A stretch of 64,000 nucleotides of DNA from Dactylis glomerata (GCA_007115705.1 QXEO01000431.1:3582946-3646945); one strand, 5' to 3'; numbered from the stretch's first letter, positions 12,042 to 25,776 are shown. The notes: generated from the sequence alone by a model not told the origin. Numbers and translations are program-made.

Positions 12042-13577
12042 CAATATGATACATTGCAAACATATCTATAATTTTTGATGCTCCATGCTTGTTTTACAGC
12101 AATTGCTTTATGTTTTGTTTACACTTCGTTGCATTTTACAATTCCTATTTTCTGATGTTTTTCTATTCTAGATTATTACTGAAGGAAATATTCTCGGAAT
12201 TGGACAAAACAAAAGCCAAAGTTCCTATTTTTCTGACACGTTCGCGGAGTCCAAAGGGGAGACGAAGTAGGGCAACGAGGCAGCCACACCTGGTGGTGGC
12301 GCGGGCCCCGAGCCGCATCGCCCCATGGTGTGGGCCCCTCGGGCGCCCACCGACCTCGCCCTTCTGCCTATATATTCACATCCTCGGGAAAACCCTAAAA
12401 ACCCGAGCCTCCATCCACAAAAAGTTCCATAGCCACTGCCATCATCGACCCTAATTTGGGAGGGTTCTGAAGCTCTTCTCGGCACCCTGCCGGAGAGGGG
12501 AATCATCACTGGAGGCCTTCTTCATCACCATGCCTACCTCCAGAGTGATGTGTGAGTAGTTCATCTTTGGACTATGGGTCCATAGCAGTAGCTAGATGGT
12601 TGTCTTCTCCTATCTTTTACCACCATGTTTAGATCTTGTGAGCTGCCTAACATGATCAAGATCATCTTATTGTAATGCTACATGTTGTGTTTGTTGGGAT
12701 CCAATGAATATTGAGTACTATGTCAAGTTGATTATTGATCTATCATGTCCATGTTATTTGTGATCTTCCATGCTCTCTGTTGCTAATAGATGCTCTGGCC
12801 AAGTAGATGCTTGTGACACCAAGAGGGAGTATTTATGCTCGATAGTGGGTTCATGCCTCTAGTAATCTGGGAGAGTGAAAATAACTTCTAAGATTGTAGA
12901 TGTGCTGTTGCTACTCGGGAGAAAACAACAATCCTTTGTCCAAGGATAATTGTATTGTTTACATTACACACTTTGCTTAATGCAATAATCTGTTGCTTGC
13001 AACTTAATACCCAAAGGTTGTTCGGATGATATCCTGATGGTGGATTATTAGTCATAGATGCAGTTGGATTACGGTCTATGTATCATGTTGTAATGCCCAA
13101 ATGAATGTCATAGTGATCTTCGTGTCATGTACATGCATTTTTATGCATTCTCTATTTGTCAATTGCCCTGCTGTAATTTGTTCACCGAGCATGTTATTTA
13201 TCTTGATGGAGAGACACCTCTAGTGAACTGTGGACCCTGGTCCATTCTTTTACACTGATAATACCATCTATTGCAAACACTGTTTTTCCTTCTGCAAGTA
13301 CTGTTTTATTTCATTCTCTGCAAACAAACATCTCTTTCCACACTATATGTCTAATCCTTTGTTTTCAGCAAAACCAGTGAGATTGACAACCTCACTGTAA
13401 GATGGGGCAAAGTAGTTTGGTTGTGTTGTGTGTAGGTTCCACGTTGTTGCTGACACCGGTAGTGCGCCCTGCCAAAGTCAGCTAGCAACAACCTTCAGAA
13501 GTGATTTCTTTCTCCTACTGGTCGGTTAAACTTTGGTTTCATACTGAGGGAAAACTTGTTGATGTGCTCATCATACT

Positions 13578-15233
13578 TGATTGCTGGTTCGCTGGTGTGT
13601 AGTTGACACCAGAAAACTTGTTGGAAAACCCCAAGAGAAGGTTATGATGAGCACAACAACAAGTTTTCCCTCAGTTGTGAAACCAAGGTTTATCGAACCA
13701 GTAGGAGAAAAAACCAAACTTTGAAAGGTCGATGCCCGCTAGCTTTGTGACACTCCGGACAACGGCGCCAAGAAACTTGTCAGCATGTAGCTTTTCACCA
13801 GCAGCAACGTGGAACCTGCACACAACACAACCAAAAAAATACTTTGTCCCAACTATCAGTGAGGTTGTCAATCTCACCGGTTTGCTGTGAACAAAGGATT
13901 AAGCGTATCGAGTGGTAAAAGGTAATAGTTTGCAAGAATGTAAATGAAGTGAGTAAAAGTAAAATAGTAATAGCAATGTAAAAGAATGGACCGGGGTCCA
14001 CAGTTCACTAGTGGTGTCTCTCCATAAGATAAATAACAGCATGCTGGGTAAACAAATTATAGTTGGGCAATTGATAGAATAAAGCTAGCATACATATGTC
14101 ATGAGGATCACTATGATATTCACTCTGGGTATTACGACAAAATACATAGACCGTAATCCAACTGCATCTATGACTAATAATCCACTCTCGAGGTGTCGTC
14201 CGAGCACCCATTGAGTATTAAGTTGCGAACAACAGATAACTACATTAAGCGAAGTGCGTAATGTAAACAATGCAAATATCCTTGGACACAAGAATGTTGT
14301 TTTCTCCCTAGTGACAACAACACATCTACAACCTTAGAGGTTTCTGTCACTCCCCCAGATTACGAGACGCATGAACCCACTATCGAGCATAAATACCCCC
14401 TCTTGGGGTCACTAGCATCTACTCGGCCAAGATATCTACTAGCAATGGAGAGCATGCAAGATCATAAACAACCTAGAGATAACATAAAGATAATAATTCA
14501 GCATATCAACTTGACATAGTATCAATATCCATCGGATCCCAACAAACACAACATGTAGAATTACACAAAGATGTTCTAGATCATGATAGGCAGCTCACAA
14601 GATCTAAACATGAAGCACATGGTGGAGAAGATAACCATCTAGCTACTGCTATGGACCCGTAGTCCAAGGTAGACTATGCACACATCACTCTGGAGGCGAC
14701 CATGGTGATGAAGAAGGCCTCTAGCGGTGATTCCCCTCTCCGGCAGGGTGCCGGGAAGAGCTTCTGGACCCTCCCGATCTCGTGTCGACGATGGCAACGG
14801 CTTGTAGTAGGTTTCGTGGAAAATTGATCGGGCCTTTAGGTTTTTCCCATCGAGGGGAATATATAGGAGGAAGGGCGGCGTCAGGAGGAGGACCAGGGGG
14901 CTCACCCCCTGGTGGCGCGGTTAGGGCCTGGCCTGCGTTGCCCTAGGGTGTGGCCAGGTCCTGGCCCCCTCCGTCTCTGCTTTGGACTCCGACTCGTGTT
15001 TTGGAAAAATAGGAGGCTCGGCTTTTGTTTCGTCCAATTCTGAGAATATTTCTTGTGTAGCTTTTCTGAAACACAAAAATAGCAGAAAACAGGGAACTGG
15101 CACTGTGGCATCTCGTTAGTAGGTTAGTTCCGGAAAATGTATAAAACACCACGAAGTGTAACAAAACACAAAGCAAATGGTGTATAAACAAGCATGGTGC
15201 ATCAAAAATTATAGATACGTTTGAGATGTATCA
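13578..15233 (-). repeat. 3' LTR of element F (1656 bp)
   Basis: The plus strand reads TGATTGCTGGTTCGCTGG at the left end and TTGAGATGTATCA at the right end. AGCATCCCCAAGCTT, the reverse complement of the polypurine-type motif, follows at 15234. Confidence 0.9.
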
Positions 15234-18130
15234 AGCATCCCCAAGCTTAACTCCTGCTCGTCCTCGAGTAGGTAAGTGATAACAAAATAATAATTTTTGA
15301 GGTGACATGCACCATCACAATCTTGATCAACGATGTAAGCATTGAGTGCTGAGAACAAAGTACTTAAAACATGGGCATAAGAGACATAATCTTGACAATA
15401 AAACTTAGCAACCATGTTATAACATGAAAAGTAACACAAACGAAAGATCATAGTAATGAAACATTGAAAGTCAAGTGTGTGTTCAAATCATATAGAAAAA
15501 CATAGTAAAGTGGTTTTCAGCTTGTCCTTCATGGAATAGCAAAACATAAATGCATAGGACACCTTCAAGTTTAAGAGGGCGACTAGATATAAATAATTTA
15601 AGAACAAGCAAAACCATAATCATGAATCAATCAATGATAACCTTTGGGACTATGCACATTAAACTCAGAATGACAACTATGCTCTCTTAGACGGTGCATA
15701 AAGGTAGAAGGTGGAGACTCAACATAAAAGTAAAAAAGGCCCTTTGCAGAGGGAAGCAGGGATTGCAAGTTTTATAAACCTCCAAAAATTATGATACTTA
15801 CTAGCTTTGAGCTCTCATTGCCCCCATCATAGGCATCTTGAGTGGTTAAGGTTAATGCGAGTACAATTATGAAGCATATGCTTAACAAATCATAAATTGA
15901 AAATCTCATTTCCCTTGAAGTACGAATACCCAATCCTCATGCTACTCGACTTAGGTCCCAAGCAAGTTCTTGTCATTGTAAGCATACATGTATCATCGAG
16001 AACCGCCAATGGGGTACCTCTTGCCTGATGATATGGAACAAGCCCACATCAAAATGACAAGACAAACAGACAATGATGCATGCTGTAAATTTTTATTGTG
16101 AGATGCGTCGTCGAATGTCCACTATGGGCATGCTGTAAATTTCCACCATGAATGATGCATGGCTTAGATTAGCGGCCCATGCATTTCTCTAACACATATA
16201 CAAACTCCATGAGCTCACAAGATCCCAACTTATTTCACATCGCGAGTATCCATAAACAAAAGATCACGATATCAACTAAATGAAAGAAAGTGCAATGTTG
16301 AAAGCTTGCCCCATGACGGTATGGCTGGGCTAATTTCCAACTTACAACTTGCAAGCATAACATCAACATAAGAGAGCCACAATGTAAAAATTATTAAAAG
16401 CGAGAAAAGTAAAGTGTGCCGTCTGGTTCGTGAGAGCTTTATTGACTAATATTCACATAACACCAAAAAGTTTAATTTGAAGGATAGATAAAAGTAAGTC
16501 AAATGTACTTGGAATAGCAAATTGCTAATAGGTATGTATGGTGGACACATTGGAAAACTTGGTTTTTGGGAGTTGGATGCACGAGTAGAGCTCATACTCA
16601 GTACAAAATGAAGGCTAGCAAAATACTGGGAGCGACCAACTAAGAGAGCAATAACGGCCATAATCATGCATAGCGACAAAACATCATTAAACGAAGCATA
16701 AAGTGGTATCACAATTCAAAAACCAAATGATCATAGAGGCTATATGACGACTTGTTAGAGTCAAACATGTTGTAAGCATGCGCCAAGTTAACCCAAATAA
16801 AGCATCAAAGGAGAAAACCACAATAACATGCTCCCCTATAATAAAAACAACGCATAATTTTTTTCAAAGGCTCATTAAGCAATCTCAGTCATTTGAGACA
16901 AGTCATGATATAGCAAAAACTACTAAGCATACTATCAAAACGACATCAAGCATGACATGCAAAAGTCTAAGCCGCAGTCTAAACAAGCTCCCATTTGTAC
17001 CAGTTTAGGCATGAACCTTTTTGAAGCAACTCTGTTGATGAAAAACAACATAGACCAGTGTTCTAAATACACCTTGATGCAAAGATATAACAATATCTAA
17101 ACAAAAATCAAGGTGAAAAACGAAAGGTAAACGCAATTCTAGAAAAAGAGAACACTCGTTGAACGATAAGAGTGAAAAATAGAGTATTCTTGGCAATGAA
17201 AAACGGAGTATATATTCTCCAAAAGAAATTTGTTGGGGTCCAACAATTTATTGCAGCAAACAAAACAAAATAAAACTGAAAGCAAAAGTAAAGACGCTCC
17301 AAGAAAAACGCATAGAATATGAAGCAATAAAAATATAGTGTCTTGAAAGGTGACCTGATTTTTGCCGATGAAGAAGGGGCCTCGGGCGCATCCCCAAGCT
17401 TTGACACTTGTACCTCTTGGATATTTCTTGGGGTGACATGGGCATCCCCAAGCTTGAGCTTTTGTCCATACTTCATCTCATCTCATCACTCTCCATTTCC
17501 TACACTTGAAAACTTCCTTCATACCAAACTTCACACAATTCTATTAGCAACATTAGATAAGCATGATAGTAAATCTACCCTTTTGGTTCAGTTTTAAACT
17601 CAATTATACCAACAATTAAAGCATAATATACTGTAGAAACTTCCTCAAAAGTTCCGTGATCAAAAGAACTCAAAAAGAAAGCGATCGAGAGGCAAACACA
17701 AATAGCGGCAGAATCTGTCAAAATAGAACAGCTCACAAAGATCGATTTCTTAGAGGACCTTCTGTTGCTCAAATCGAAAAGTGCAAAACTAATAAAAGTT
17801 TGGAAATAACCAGGGGCATACGCACAAGAAATCGCAGATCAAAAAGATGTTCTGAGAATTTCACAAATTTTTACGGTGCAGCGCAGAAATCTGTTTCAGG
17901 ACAGCAACTTCCCCAAATCTTACCTCCCTCAAATTAGAGGTTCTTCTTGGAACAAAAACGAAATAAAAATGATAAGGAGAGGTCATTACATTAGTAATAA
18001 CTTCCAAGACTCAAATAAAATAAAAAGTACTGAAAATAAAACATTGGGTTATCTCCCAAGAGTGCTTTTCTTTAATGCCTTTGAGCTAGGCGCAGAAAGT
18101 GGAAATCAAGTAATATCAAGCGATGAAGCA
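15234..18130 (-). other. Non-coding 3' internal region of element F
   Basis: No gene is supported. It is the reverse-complement counterpart of the 3' internal regions of A and E. The plus strand shows GCATCCCCAAGCTT-type motifs at the LTR border and two more near 17390 and 17445. Confidence 0.7.
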
Positions 18131-20161
18131 TCAAGTTCATAATTTTCTCTAAGAATAGAGTCAAAAAGTAATTTATTTCTCCTTCTAGGGAAGTGTTCCA
18201 TACCTTTCTTGAGTGAAAATTGATATTTAATAGTGCCTTCCTTCATATCAATGATGGCACCTATAGTTCAAAGAAAAGGTCTTCCCAAAATAATAGGACA
18301 TGAAGCATTGCATTCAACATCCATAACAGGAAAATCAATGGGAACAAGGTTATTATTAACCATAATAAGAACATCATTAATCCTTCCCAAAGGCTTCTTC
18401 TTAGCAACATCAGCAAGAGGAACATCAAGATAACACTTCTCAAGCGGTGGTAAACCAAGCATATCATAAATCTTCCTAGGCATAATAGAAATACTTGCAC
18501 CTAGATCACATAAAGCATGGCAATCAAAACCATTAACATTCATATCAATGATGGCTTCCCAACCATCTTGTAACTTCTTGGGAATAGAAACCTTTTGTTT
18601 CAACTTTTCTTCCCTAATTTTCATGAGAGCATTTGTAATATGCTTTGTAAAAGCAACATTCATAAAACTAGCATTAGGACTCAAAGCAAGCTTTTGCAAG
18701 AACAAAATAACTTCAGAGATATTGCAACCATCAACATCAAAATCATTAAAATAAGTAGAGCTATCATCTCCCATACTCTGATTTTTTTTAACACTTTTTG
18801 TAGAAAAAGTTTTTGCGGTTTTGGGTTTTTTCGCACAAGGAGTAGGAGATTTCTCTACACCAATAAAAGTAAGAGGATTGCTAGAATTTGAAATAACATC
18901 ACTAGAGGTGGTAATAGTACATACCTTCATATTTCTAGTCATCTCATCTTCTCTTTCCCACCTGGCATGCAATTCTGCTAACATCCTAACATTTTCATCA
19001 ATTCTAACTTGGATGGCATTCAAAGTATTGCTTTCTTTCACATCATTAGGCAACACTTTTAGTTTCAGAAGTTCAACATCAAGAGCAAGGCTATCAACTT
19101 TAGAAGCAAGAATATCAATTTTACCCAACTTTTCCTCAACAGACTTGTTAAAAGCAGTTTGCTTACCGATGAAGTCCTCGAGAATGACTTCAAGCTCAGA
19201 GGGCGCGCCCCTAGTGTTGTTGGAGGAATTACCATAAGAGTTACCATAAACATTACCATTGGTATAAGGATACGTCCTATAATTATTGTTAGAAAAATTG
19301 TTCCTATAAGCACTGTTGTTGAAATTATTATTTCTAATGAAGTTCACATCAACATGCTCTTCTTGAGCAACCAAAGAGGCAAAAGGAACATTATTAGGAT
19401 CAACATGAGCTCTATCATTAGCAAGCATATGCATAATAGTATTAATCTTATCACTTAAGGAAGAGGTTTCCTCAACAGAATTTACCTTCTTACCTTGTGG
19501 AGCTCTTTCGGTGTGCCACTCAGAAAAATTTACCATCATGTTATCAAGAAGCTTTGTTGCGGTGCCCAAGGTAATGGACATAAAAGTGCCTCCAGCAGCT
19601 GAATCCAATAGATTTCTTGAAAGAAAAATTTAGTGCTGAATAAAAGGTTTGGATAATCATCCAAGTAGTCAGTCCATGAGTGGGACAATTCTTTATCATA
19701 GATTTCATTCTTTCCCAAGCTTGAGCAACATATTCATTATCAAACTGTCTAAACTTCATAATATCACTTTGCAAAGCTATAATCTTAGCAGGAGGATAAT
19801 ATTTTCCAATAAAAGCATCCTTACACTTATCCCAAGAATCAATACTATTTCTAGGCAAAGATAGCAACCAATCCGTAGCTCTTCCTCTTAAAGAGAAAGG
19901 AAACAACTTAAGCTTAATAATATTACCATCTACATCCTTATACTTTTGCATCTCACATAGTTCAACAAAATTGTTGAGATGAGCTGCAGCATCATCAGAA
20001 CTAGCACCAGAAAATTGCTCTTCCATAACAAGATTCAACAAAGCAGGTTTAATCTCATAAAAATTTGCATCAGGAGCAGGTGGTGAAATAGGAGTGCAGA
20101 TAAAATCATTGTTTTTGGTGCTAGTAAAATCACACAACTTGGTGTTCTCAGGAGTACCCAT
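18131..20161 (-). pseudogene. Gag-protease of element F, broken
   Basis: On the minus strand the N-terminal part (start at the Met of MGTPENTKLCDF, about 20161) carries the gag region: AAHLNNFVELCEMQKYKD, KLFPFSLRGRATDWLLS and AQAWERMKSMIKNCPTHG. It runs to about 19544, and a second frame covers 19608-18268, so a frameshift lies near 19600. The second frame holds DLGASISIMPRKIYDML (retropepsin-like active-site region) and ends at ILGRPFL. A TGA replaces the Arg codon there (18268-18270), where element E reads FLRT. Homologous codons continue to about 18131. Athila-type gag forms the particle and the protease matures it. Both lesions make this copy defective. Confidence 0.8.
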
Positions 20162-20318
20162 TCTAGCAAAACTAAAAGCAGACAAGTAAAAAATAACACT
20201 AAGGAACTAAATTTTATGTATTTTTGATAAAATGATGTAGGCAAAAATAAAATAAAGCAAAACAATAACAAAGTAAAAGATTGGATGTGAGAGACTCCCC
20301 TTGCAGAAATCTTCTTTC

Positions 20319-20336
20319 TCCCCGGCAACAGCGCCA
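20319..20336 (-). other. Primer-binding site of element F (tRNA-Asp type)
   Basis: The minus strand reads TGGCGCTGTTGCCGGGGA, 7 nt after the 5' LTR end. It is complementary to the 3' end of plant tRNA-Asp with one mismatch. Confidence 0.8.
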
Positions 20337-20343
20337 GAAATCT

Positions 20344-21997
20344 TGATTGCTGTTTCGCTGGTGTGTAGTTAACACCAGAAAACTTGTTGGAAAACCCCAA
20401 GAGAAGGTTATGATGAGCACATCAGCAAGTTTTCCCTCAGTTGTGAAACCAAGGTTTATCGAACCAGTAGGAGAAAGAACCAAACTTCTGAAGGTCGATG
20501 CCCGCTAGCTTTGCGACACTCCGGACAATGGCGCCAGGAAACTTGTCGGCGTGTAGCTTTTCACCAGCAGCAACGTGGAACCTTCACACAACACAACCAA
20601 GTACTTTGTCCCAACTATCAGTGAGGTTGTCAATATCACCGGTTTGCCGTGAACAAAGGATTAAGCGTATCGAGTGGTAAAAGATAATAGTTTGCAAGAA
20701 TGTAAATAAAGCAAGTAAAAGTAAAACAGTAATAGCAATGTAAAAGAATGGACCGGGGTCCACAGTTCACTAGTGGTGTCTCTCCATAAGATAAATAACA
20801 ACATGCTGGGTAAACAAATTACAGTTGGGCAATTGATAGAATAAAGCTAGCATACATATGTCATGAGGATCACTATAATATTCACTCTGGGCATTATGAC
20901 AAAATACATAGACTGTAATCCAACTGCATCTATGACTAATAATCCACTCTCGAGGTGTCGTCTGAGCACCCGTTGAGTATTAAGTTGCGAACAAACGATA
21001 ACTGCATTAAGCAAAGTGTGTAATGTAAACAATGCAAATGTCCTTGGACACAAGAATGTTGTTTTCTCCCTAGTGGCAACAGCACATCTACAACCTTAGA
21101 GGTTTCTGTCACTCCCCCAGATTACTAGAGGCATGAACCCACTATCGAGCATAAATACCCCCTCTTGGAGTCACTAGCATCTACTTGGCCAAGATATCTA
21201 CTAGCAACGGAGAGCATGCAAGATCATAAACAACATAGAGATAACATAAAAATAATAATTCAGCACATCAACTTGACATAGTATCAATATCCATCGGATC
21301 CCAACAAACACAACATGTAGAATTACACAAAGATGATCTTGATCATGATAGGCAGCTCACAAGATAAAACATGAAGCACATGGTGGAGAAGACAACCATC
21401 TAGCTACTGCTATGGACCCGTAGTCCAAGGTAGACTACTCACACATCACTCCGGAGGCGACCATGGTGATGAAGAAGGCCTCCGGCGGTGATTCCCCTCT
21501 CCGGCATGGTGCCGGGAAGAGCTTCTGGACCCTCCCGATCTCGCGTCAACAACGGCGGCGGCTTGTAGTAGGTTTCGTGGAAAATTGATCGGGCCTTTAG
21601 GTTTTTCCCGTCGAGGGGGATATATAGGCGGAAGGGCGGCGTCAGGAGGTGGATTAGGGGGGCTCACCCCCTGGTGGTGCGGTCAGGGCCTGGCCCATGC
21701 CGCCCTAGGGTGTGGCGAGGTCTTGGCCCCCCTCCATCTCTGCTTTGGACTCCGATTCATGTTCTAGAAAAATAGGAGGTTCGGCTTTTGTTTCATCCAA
21801 TTCCAAGAATATTTCTTGTGTAGCTTTTCTGAAACAAAAAAACAGCAGAAAACAGGGAACTGGAACTATGGTGTCTCATTAGAAGGTTAGTTCCGGAAAA
21901 TGCATAAAAACGCCATGAAGTGTAACAAAACACAAAGCAAATGGTGTATAAACAAGCATGGAGCATCAAAAATTATAAATATGTTTGAGACGTATCA
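20344..21997 (-). repeat. 5' LTR of element F (1654 bp)
   Basis: The plus strand begins TGATTGCTGTTTCGCTGG and ends TTGAGACGTATCA. It pairs with 13578-15233 at near equal length and high similarity, the two differing at scattered positions. Confidence 0.9.
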
Positions 21998-22196
21998 ATA
22001 CCTTCCTCTTGGGGTTTCCCAACGGGTCCTATGAGACGTCACAATACAAGAGAACAATGGAAAAAACCATGGAAATAAAGATATGTACCATTGGATTCAT
22101 CGGCAGTTTTTCGAATCTCGAGACATTCAGCGCCAAGAGATAGGAATTTCCGCATCAAAGGCTGCAGAACCAAAATACATAAGTAAATCTACTAGA

Positions 22197-22385
22197 TCAT
22201 AAAACTAGAGCGCAGGTTATAATCACATCACTTGAAGAAGAAGCAGCCTGATGTGCCTCAAGAGGGACAGTTACAGTTTGCATCGTATTCTTGCGACGCT
22301 TCATGACCGGTGCATTGATAATCTTCTCTAGGGTGTCCTCCGGTGGAATTTCCACGGCAGTCTCTTCATGCGAGTTCTTTTCCAA
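22197..22385 (-). pseudogene. Middle fragment of the antisense ORF
   Basis: A minus-strand frame of 62 codons (starting MEKNSHEETAVEIPPEDTLE) lies between the acidic stretch at 22521-22859 and the insertion point at 22042. Its Glu/Lys-rich composition and position fit an exon or frame-shifted segment of the same antisense gene. It has no recognisable domain of its own. Confidence 0.35.
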
Positions 22386-22520
22386 AGCTATAGAAGCCGA
22401 GGAAGGAGGAACTACAACAGATGTCCCCTTTGGATTATCATCATCCCTGAGAGAAGATATTTAGGTTTAAAAATGAGGGAATAAAAGCAAGTAATGATGA
22501 ATGGCCAGAAAATAAAAAAA

Positions 22521-23873
22521 TTATGAGTCAGCTTCAAGGAAATCGAACAGAGAGGCGGGATGATTTTTGGAAGTTGATTGTTCCTGCGAAACATCTTTCG
22601 GCTTAGATGAACTCGAGGAAGTCAAGTCCTCCGGACATTTCCTCTTCTTGCCGGCATCCTGGTCTTCAGACTCAGTTGGGGGAGGTGACTGAGTGGAGTC
22701 ACTTCCCTCCAGAGAACCTTCAGCTCCATCCTTGCACTGATTCTCGAAAGCCTCAGGGGCTTTGGAGTCAGCAGGAGCAACTTCAGCAGCAATGGGACCT
22801 TCTTCGGGAAGGGGAGGACATGAAGATAGGATACGATGACCCTGTAACAAGGCAAACACAAAGTATCAGCAATGGATAACCAGGATTACATGGATAGCAG
22901 AATATTTCATAGGGGTGTAAGTCTAGTACCTTTGGAAAAGGATGAGTGGAATCAAAGGGAACGGCTAGACAGGTAGGAACTACCATCTTTGTCGTCAGCG
23001 TAGTCAGTGATCTAACCCTTTTCTCAAGGTCCTTTTTCTCTGGGTTTGTCGGGGACACTCGAGAAGGATCTATCAATCCAGAGTATGTCCACAATTAGGA
23101 AACTCTAGCTTGTAGCGGTTGAATTTGTCTCTGAAGAAAACCATGAGCTGTGTCCCAGTGAGTTCCTTCTCCGCTGCATTTTTCAGCTCCTGGATATGAG
23201 CCAACAATGGCTTGATTTCTTCAATTTCAGCATTGGATGGGAGAGCATCCCAGGTAGTCAGTTTCGTCAGGCTTTTATTGGCATCAAATGGAGCAAGCCC
23301 ATATTCGTCAGCTTCAAAAGATTTCTGGTCCTTGATGTAGAACCACTTCTGTCTCCAACCTTGAACCAATTCAGCGATCTTGAAAGCAAGGTATTGCAAT
23401 TCAGATCGCACAGAAACAATGGCGCAGACAAGTTCAGGAATTTCATCTTTGGACCCACTAGGGCGCAAGCAAAAGAGATACTTCCACAAAACCCAGTGGG
23501 GATCGACGCCCAGAAATGCCTCACACAAAGTGATGAAGCAGGCAATGTGCAAAAGGGAATTTGGCGTGAGCTGATGCAGCTGCACGCCGTACACAAAAAG
23601 AATCCCACAAAGAAATTTGTGGGCAGGAAGAGAGAAACCACGCAGGTGGAAAGCCAGAAACACCACCCGGAATCCCGGCGGCAGTGCAAGGATGACCTCG
23701 GTGCTAGGGAAGATGACCTCTGTAGATTCCGCCAAGAACCCCTCCTTCTTCACCTTTTTCAGATCCGCTTCCATGAGAGCGGTGGCGGTCCAGCCCGCAG
23801 CTTGTTTCTTCGCACCTTTCTTCGCACCTTTCTTCGCCAGTCTTGTGCGATGAGCGACTCGCTTAATGGGCAT
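22521..23873 (-). pseudogene. Antisense ORF of the Tat-like element: putative gypsy-type transposon protein, N-terminal part
   Basis: The start MPIKRVAHRTRLAKKG is at 23873. An upstream in-frame Met at 24050 gives an unlikely low-complexity leader. Residues read VVFLAFHLRGFSLPAHKF, VYGVQLHQLTPNSLLHIA, EAFLGVDPHWVLWKYLF and VQGWRQKWFYIKDQK. I recognise these as the Triticeae family annotated 'putative gypsy type transposon' (Transposase_28-like). The first frame stops near 23073. Similar sequence continues in another frame (PSRVSP, RVRSLTTLT, 23094-22783) and then in an acidic, Ser/Glu-rich stretch (22859-22521), so the ORF has introns or frameshifts. Its function is not established. The C-terminal half lies at 10242-12041 beyond nested insertions. 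Confidence 0.6.
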
Positions 23874-24139
23874 GCAATGGCGCAGCACTGGGAGTTGCCA
23901 GAGAGAATGAGCGCGAGGAAGAAGAAGCGGTGGTGGCGGCAGAGCAGAGAACTGGTAAACAGTAAAAGTAAAAGGATTTCTCCTTAAATAGCTTCCATAG
24001 GAAGGAACGTGGGCTGCGGCGTGGTGTGAAAACGGAAGCGGCAAGCCCACTAACGGGTAGAAATTTCAAGAAATTACCACGCTACCCATGTGCAACGGTC
24101 AGCCTTTGGTCAAATCATTGCAGCGAGTGATCATGTCAA

Positions 24140-25766
24140 TGATACGTCTCAAACGTATCTATAATTTGTGATGCTCCATGCTTGTTTATACACCATTTGC
24201 TTTGTGTTTTGTTACACTTCATGGCGTTTTTATGCATTTTCCGGAACTAACCTATTAACGAAATGCCACAGTGCCAGTTCCCTATTTTTGCTATTTTTGT
24301 GTTTCAGAAAAGCTACACAGGAAATATTCTCGGAATTGGATGAAACAAAAGCCAAACCTTCTATTTTTCCCGAAGCTTTGTGAAGACCGAAGATGAGACG
24401 GAGGGGGGCCAGGGGCTCTCCACACCCTAGGGCGACGCGGGCCAGGGTCTGGCCGCGCCACCAGGGGGTGAGCTCGCCCTGGTCCACCCTCTGACGCTGC
24501 CCTTTCTCCTATAAGTTCCCCTCGACGGGAAAAACCTAAGGGACAGATATCTTTTCCACGAAACATACTGCAAGCCACCGCCGTTGCCATCGTGAGATCG
24601 GAAGGATCCATGAGCTCTTCCCGGCACCCTGCCGGAGGCCTTCTGCACCACCATGGTCGCCTCCGGAGTGATGTGTGAGTAGTCTACCTTGGACTACGGG
24701 GCCATAGCAGTAGCTAGATGGTTTTCTCATTCGCCATGTGCTTCATGTTTAGATCTTGTGAGCTGCCCTACATGATCAGGATCATTTTTATGTAATTCTA
24801 CATGTTGTGTTTGTTGGGATCCGATGAGTATTGGTACTATGTTAAGTTGATGTGCTAAATTATATATCTTATGTTATCTCTATGTTGTTTATGATCTTGC
24901 ATGCTTTCCGTTGCTAGTAGTTATCTTGGCCGAGTAGATGCTAGTGACTCCAAGAGGGAGTATTTATGCTCGATAGTTGGGTTCATGCCTCTAGTAATCT
25001 GGGGGAGTGACAGAAACCTCTAAGGTTGTAGATGTGTTGTTGCCACTATGGAGAAAACAACATTCTTGTGTCCAAGGATATTTTCTTTGTTTACATTACA
25101 CACTTTGCTTAATGCAATTATCTGTTGTTCGCAACTTAATACTCAAGGGGTTCTCAAATGACTCCCCGCGAGTGGATTTTTAGTCATAGATGCAGTTGGA
25201 TGGCGGTCTATGTATTTTGTCGTAATGCCCAGAGTGAATCTCATAGTGATCCTCATGACATATGTACATTATCTTTACTCTATCAATTGCCCAGCTGTAA
25301 TTTGTTTACCCAGCATGTTGTTATTTATCTTATGGAGAGACACCACTAGTGAACTGTGGACCCCGGTCCAATTTCCTTTACATTGCTATTACCATTTACT
25401 TTTACTCGCTCAGTTTACATTCTTGCATACTATTACCTTTTACCACTCGATACGCTCAATCCTTTGTTTACAGCAAACCGGTGAGATTGACAACCTCATC
25501 ATAAGTTGGGAGCAAAGTTCATGGTTGTGTTGTGTGCAGGTTCCACGTTGCTGCTAGGTGAAGAAGCTCCTACATCAACTACGCACCAGCATTTTCTGGC
25601 GCCATTGTCCGGAGTGTCGCGAAGCTAGCAAGCATCACCTTCTGAATTTTGGCTTTCTCCTACTGGTTCGATAACCTTGGTTCCACAACTAAGGGAAACT
25701 TGCTACTGTGCTATTCATACCTTCCTCTTGGGGTTCCCAACTGGGTGCCTTAACACCGCACCATCA
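24140..25766 (+). repeat. 5' LTR of element C (1627 bp)
   Basis: It starts TGATACGTCTCAAACG and ends AACACCGCACCATCA. A weak TATA-like CCTATAAG lies near 24510. It pairs with the three pieces of the 3' LTR, including the GGGGGGCCAGGGGCTC stretch. Confidence 0.9.
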
Positions 25767-25776
25767 AGCATTTTTC

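Larger units (their letters stand above)
13578..21997 (-). mobile_element. Complete Athila-like Gypsy element F (8.4 kb), non-autonomous
   Basis: The target duplication is atact (13573-13577) on the left and atacc (21998-22002) on the right, one mismatch. On the minus strand the order is 5' LTR 21997-20344, tRNA-Asp type primer-binding site, broken gag-protease, non-coding internal region, polypurine-type motif, 3' LTR 15233-13578. The LTRs are 1654 and 1656 bp and closely similar. The internal region is 5.1 kb, the same organisation as element E, with no reverse transcriptase or integrase. Confidence 0.9.
12047..22041 (+). mobile_element. Solo LTR of an Athila-like element, interrupted by element F
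   Basis: The left piece is 12047-13577 and the right piece 22003-22041, a reconstructed length of about 1570 bp. The left end reads TGATACATTGCAAACATATC, a decayed TGATACGTCTCAAACGTATC; the right end reads CCTATGAGACGTCA. The flanks are perfect 5-bp duplications, caata at 12042-12046 and 22042-22046. No internal domain is attached, so it arose by LTR-LTR recombination. The insertion lies in the antisense ORF of the Tat-like host. A later element (F) entered near its 3' end. The LTR is more diverged than its neighbours. Confidence 0.85.
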
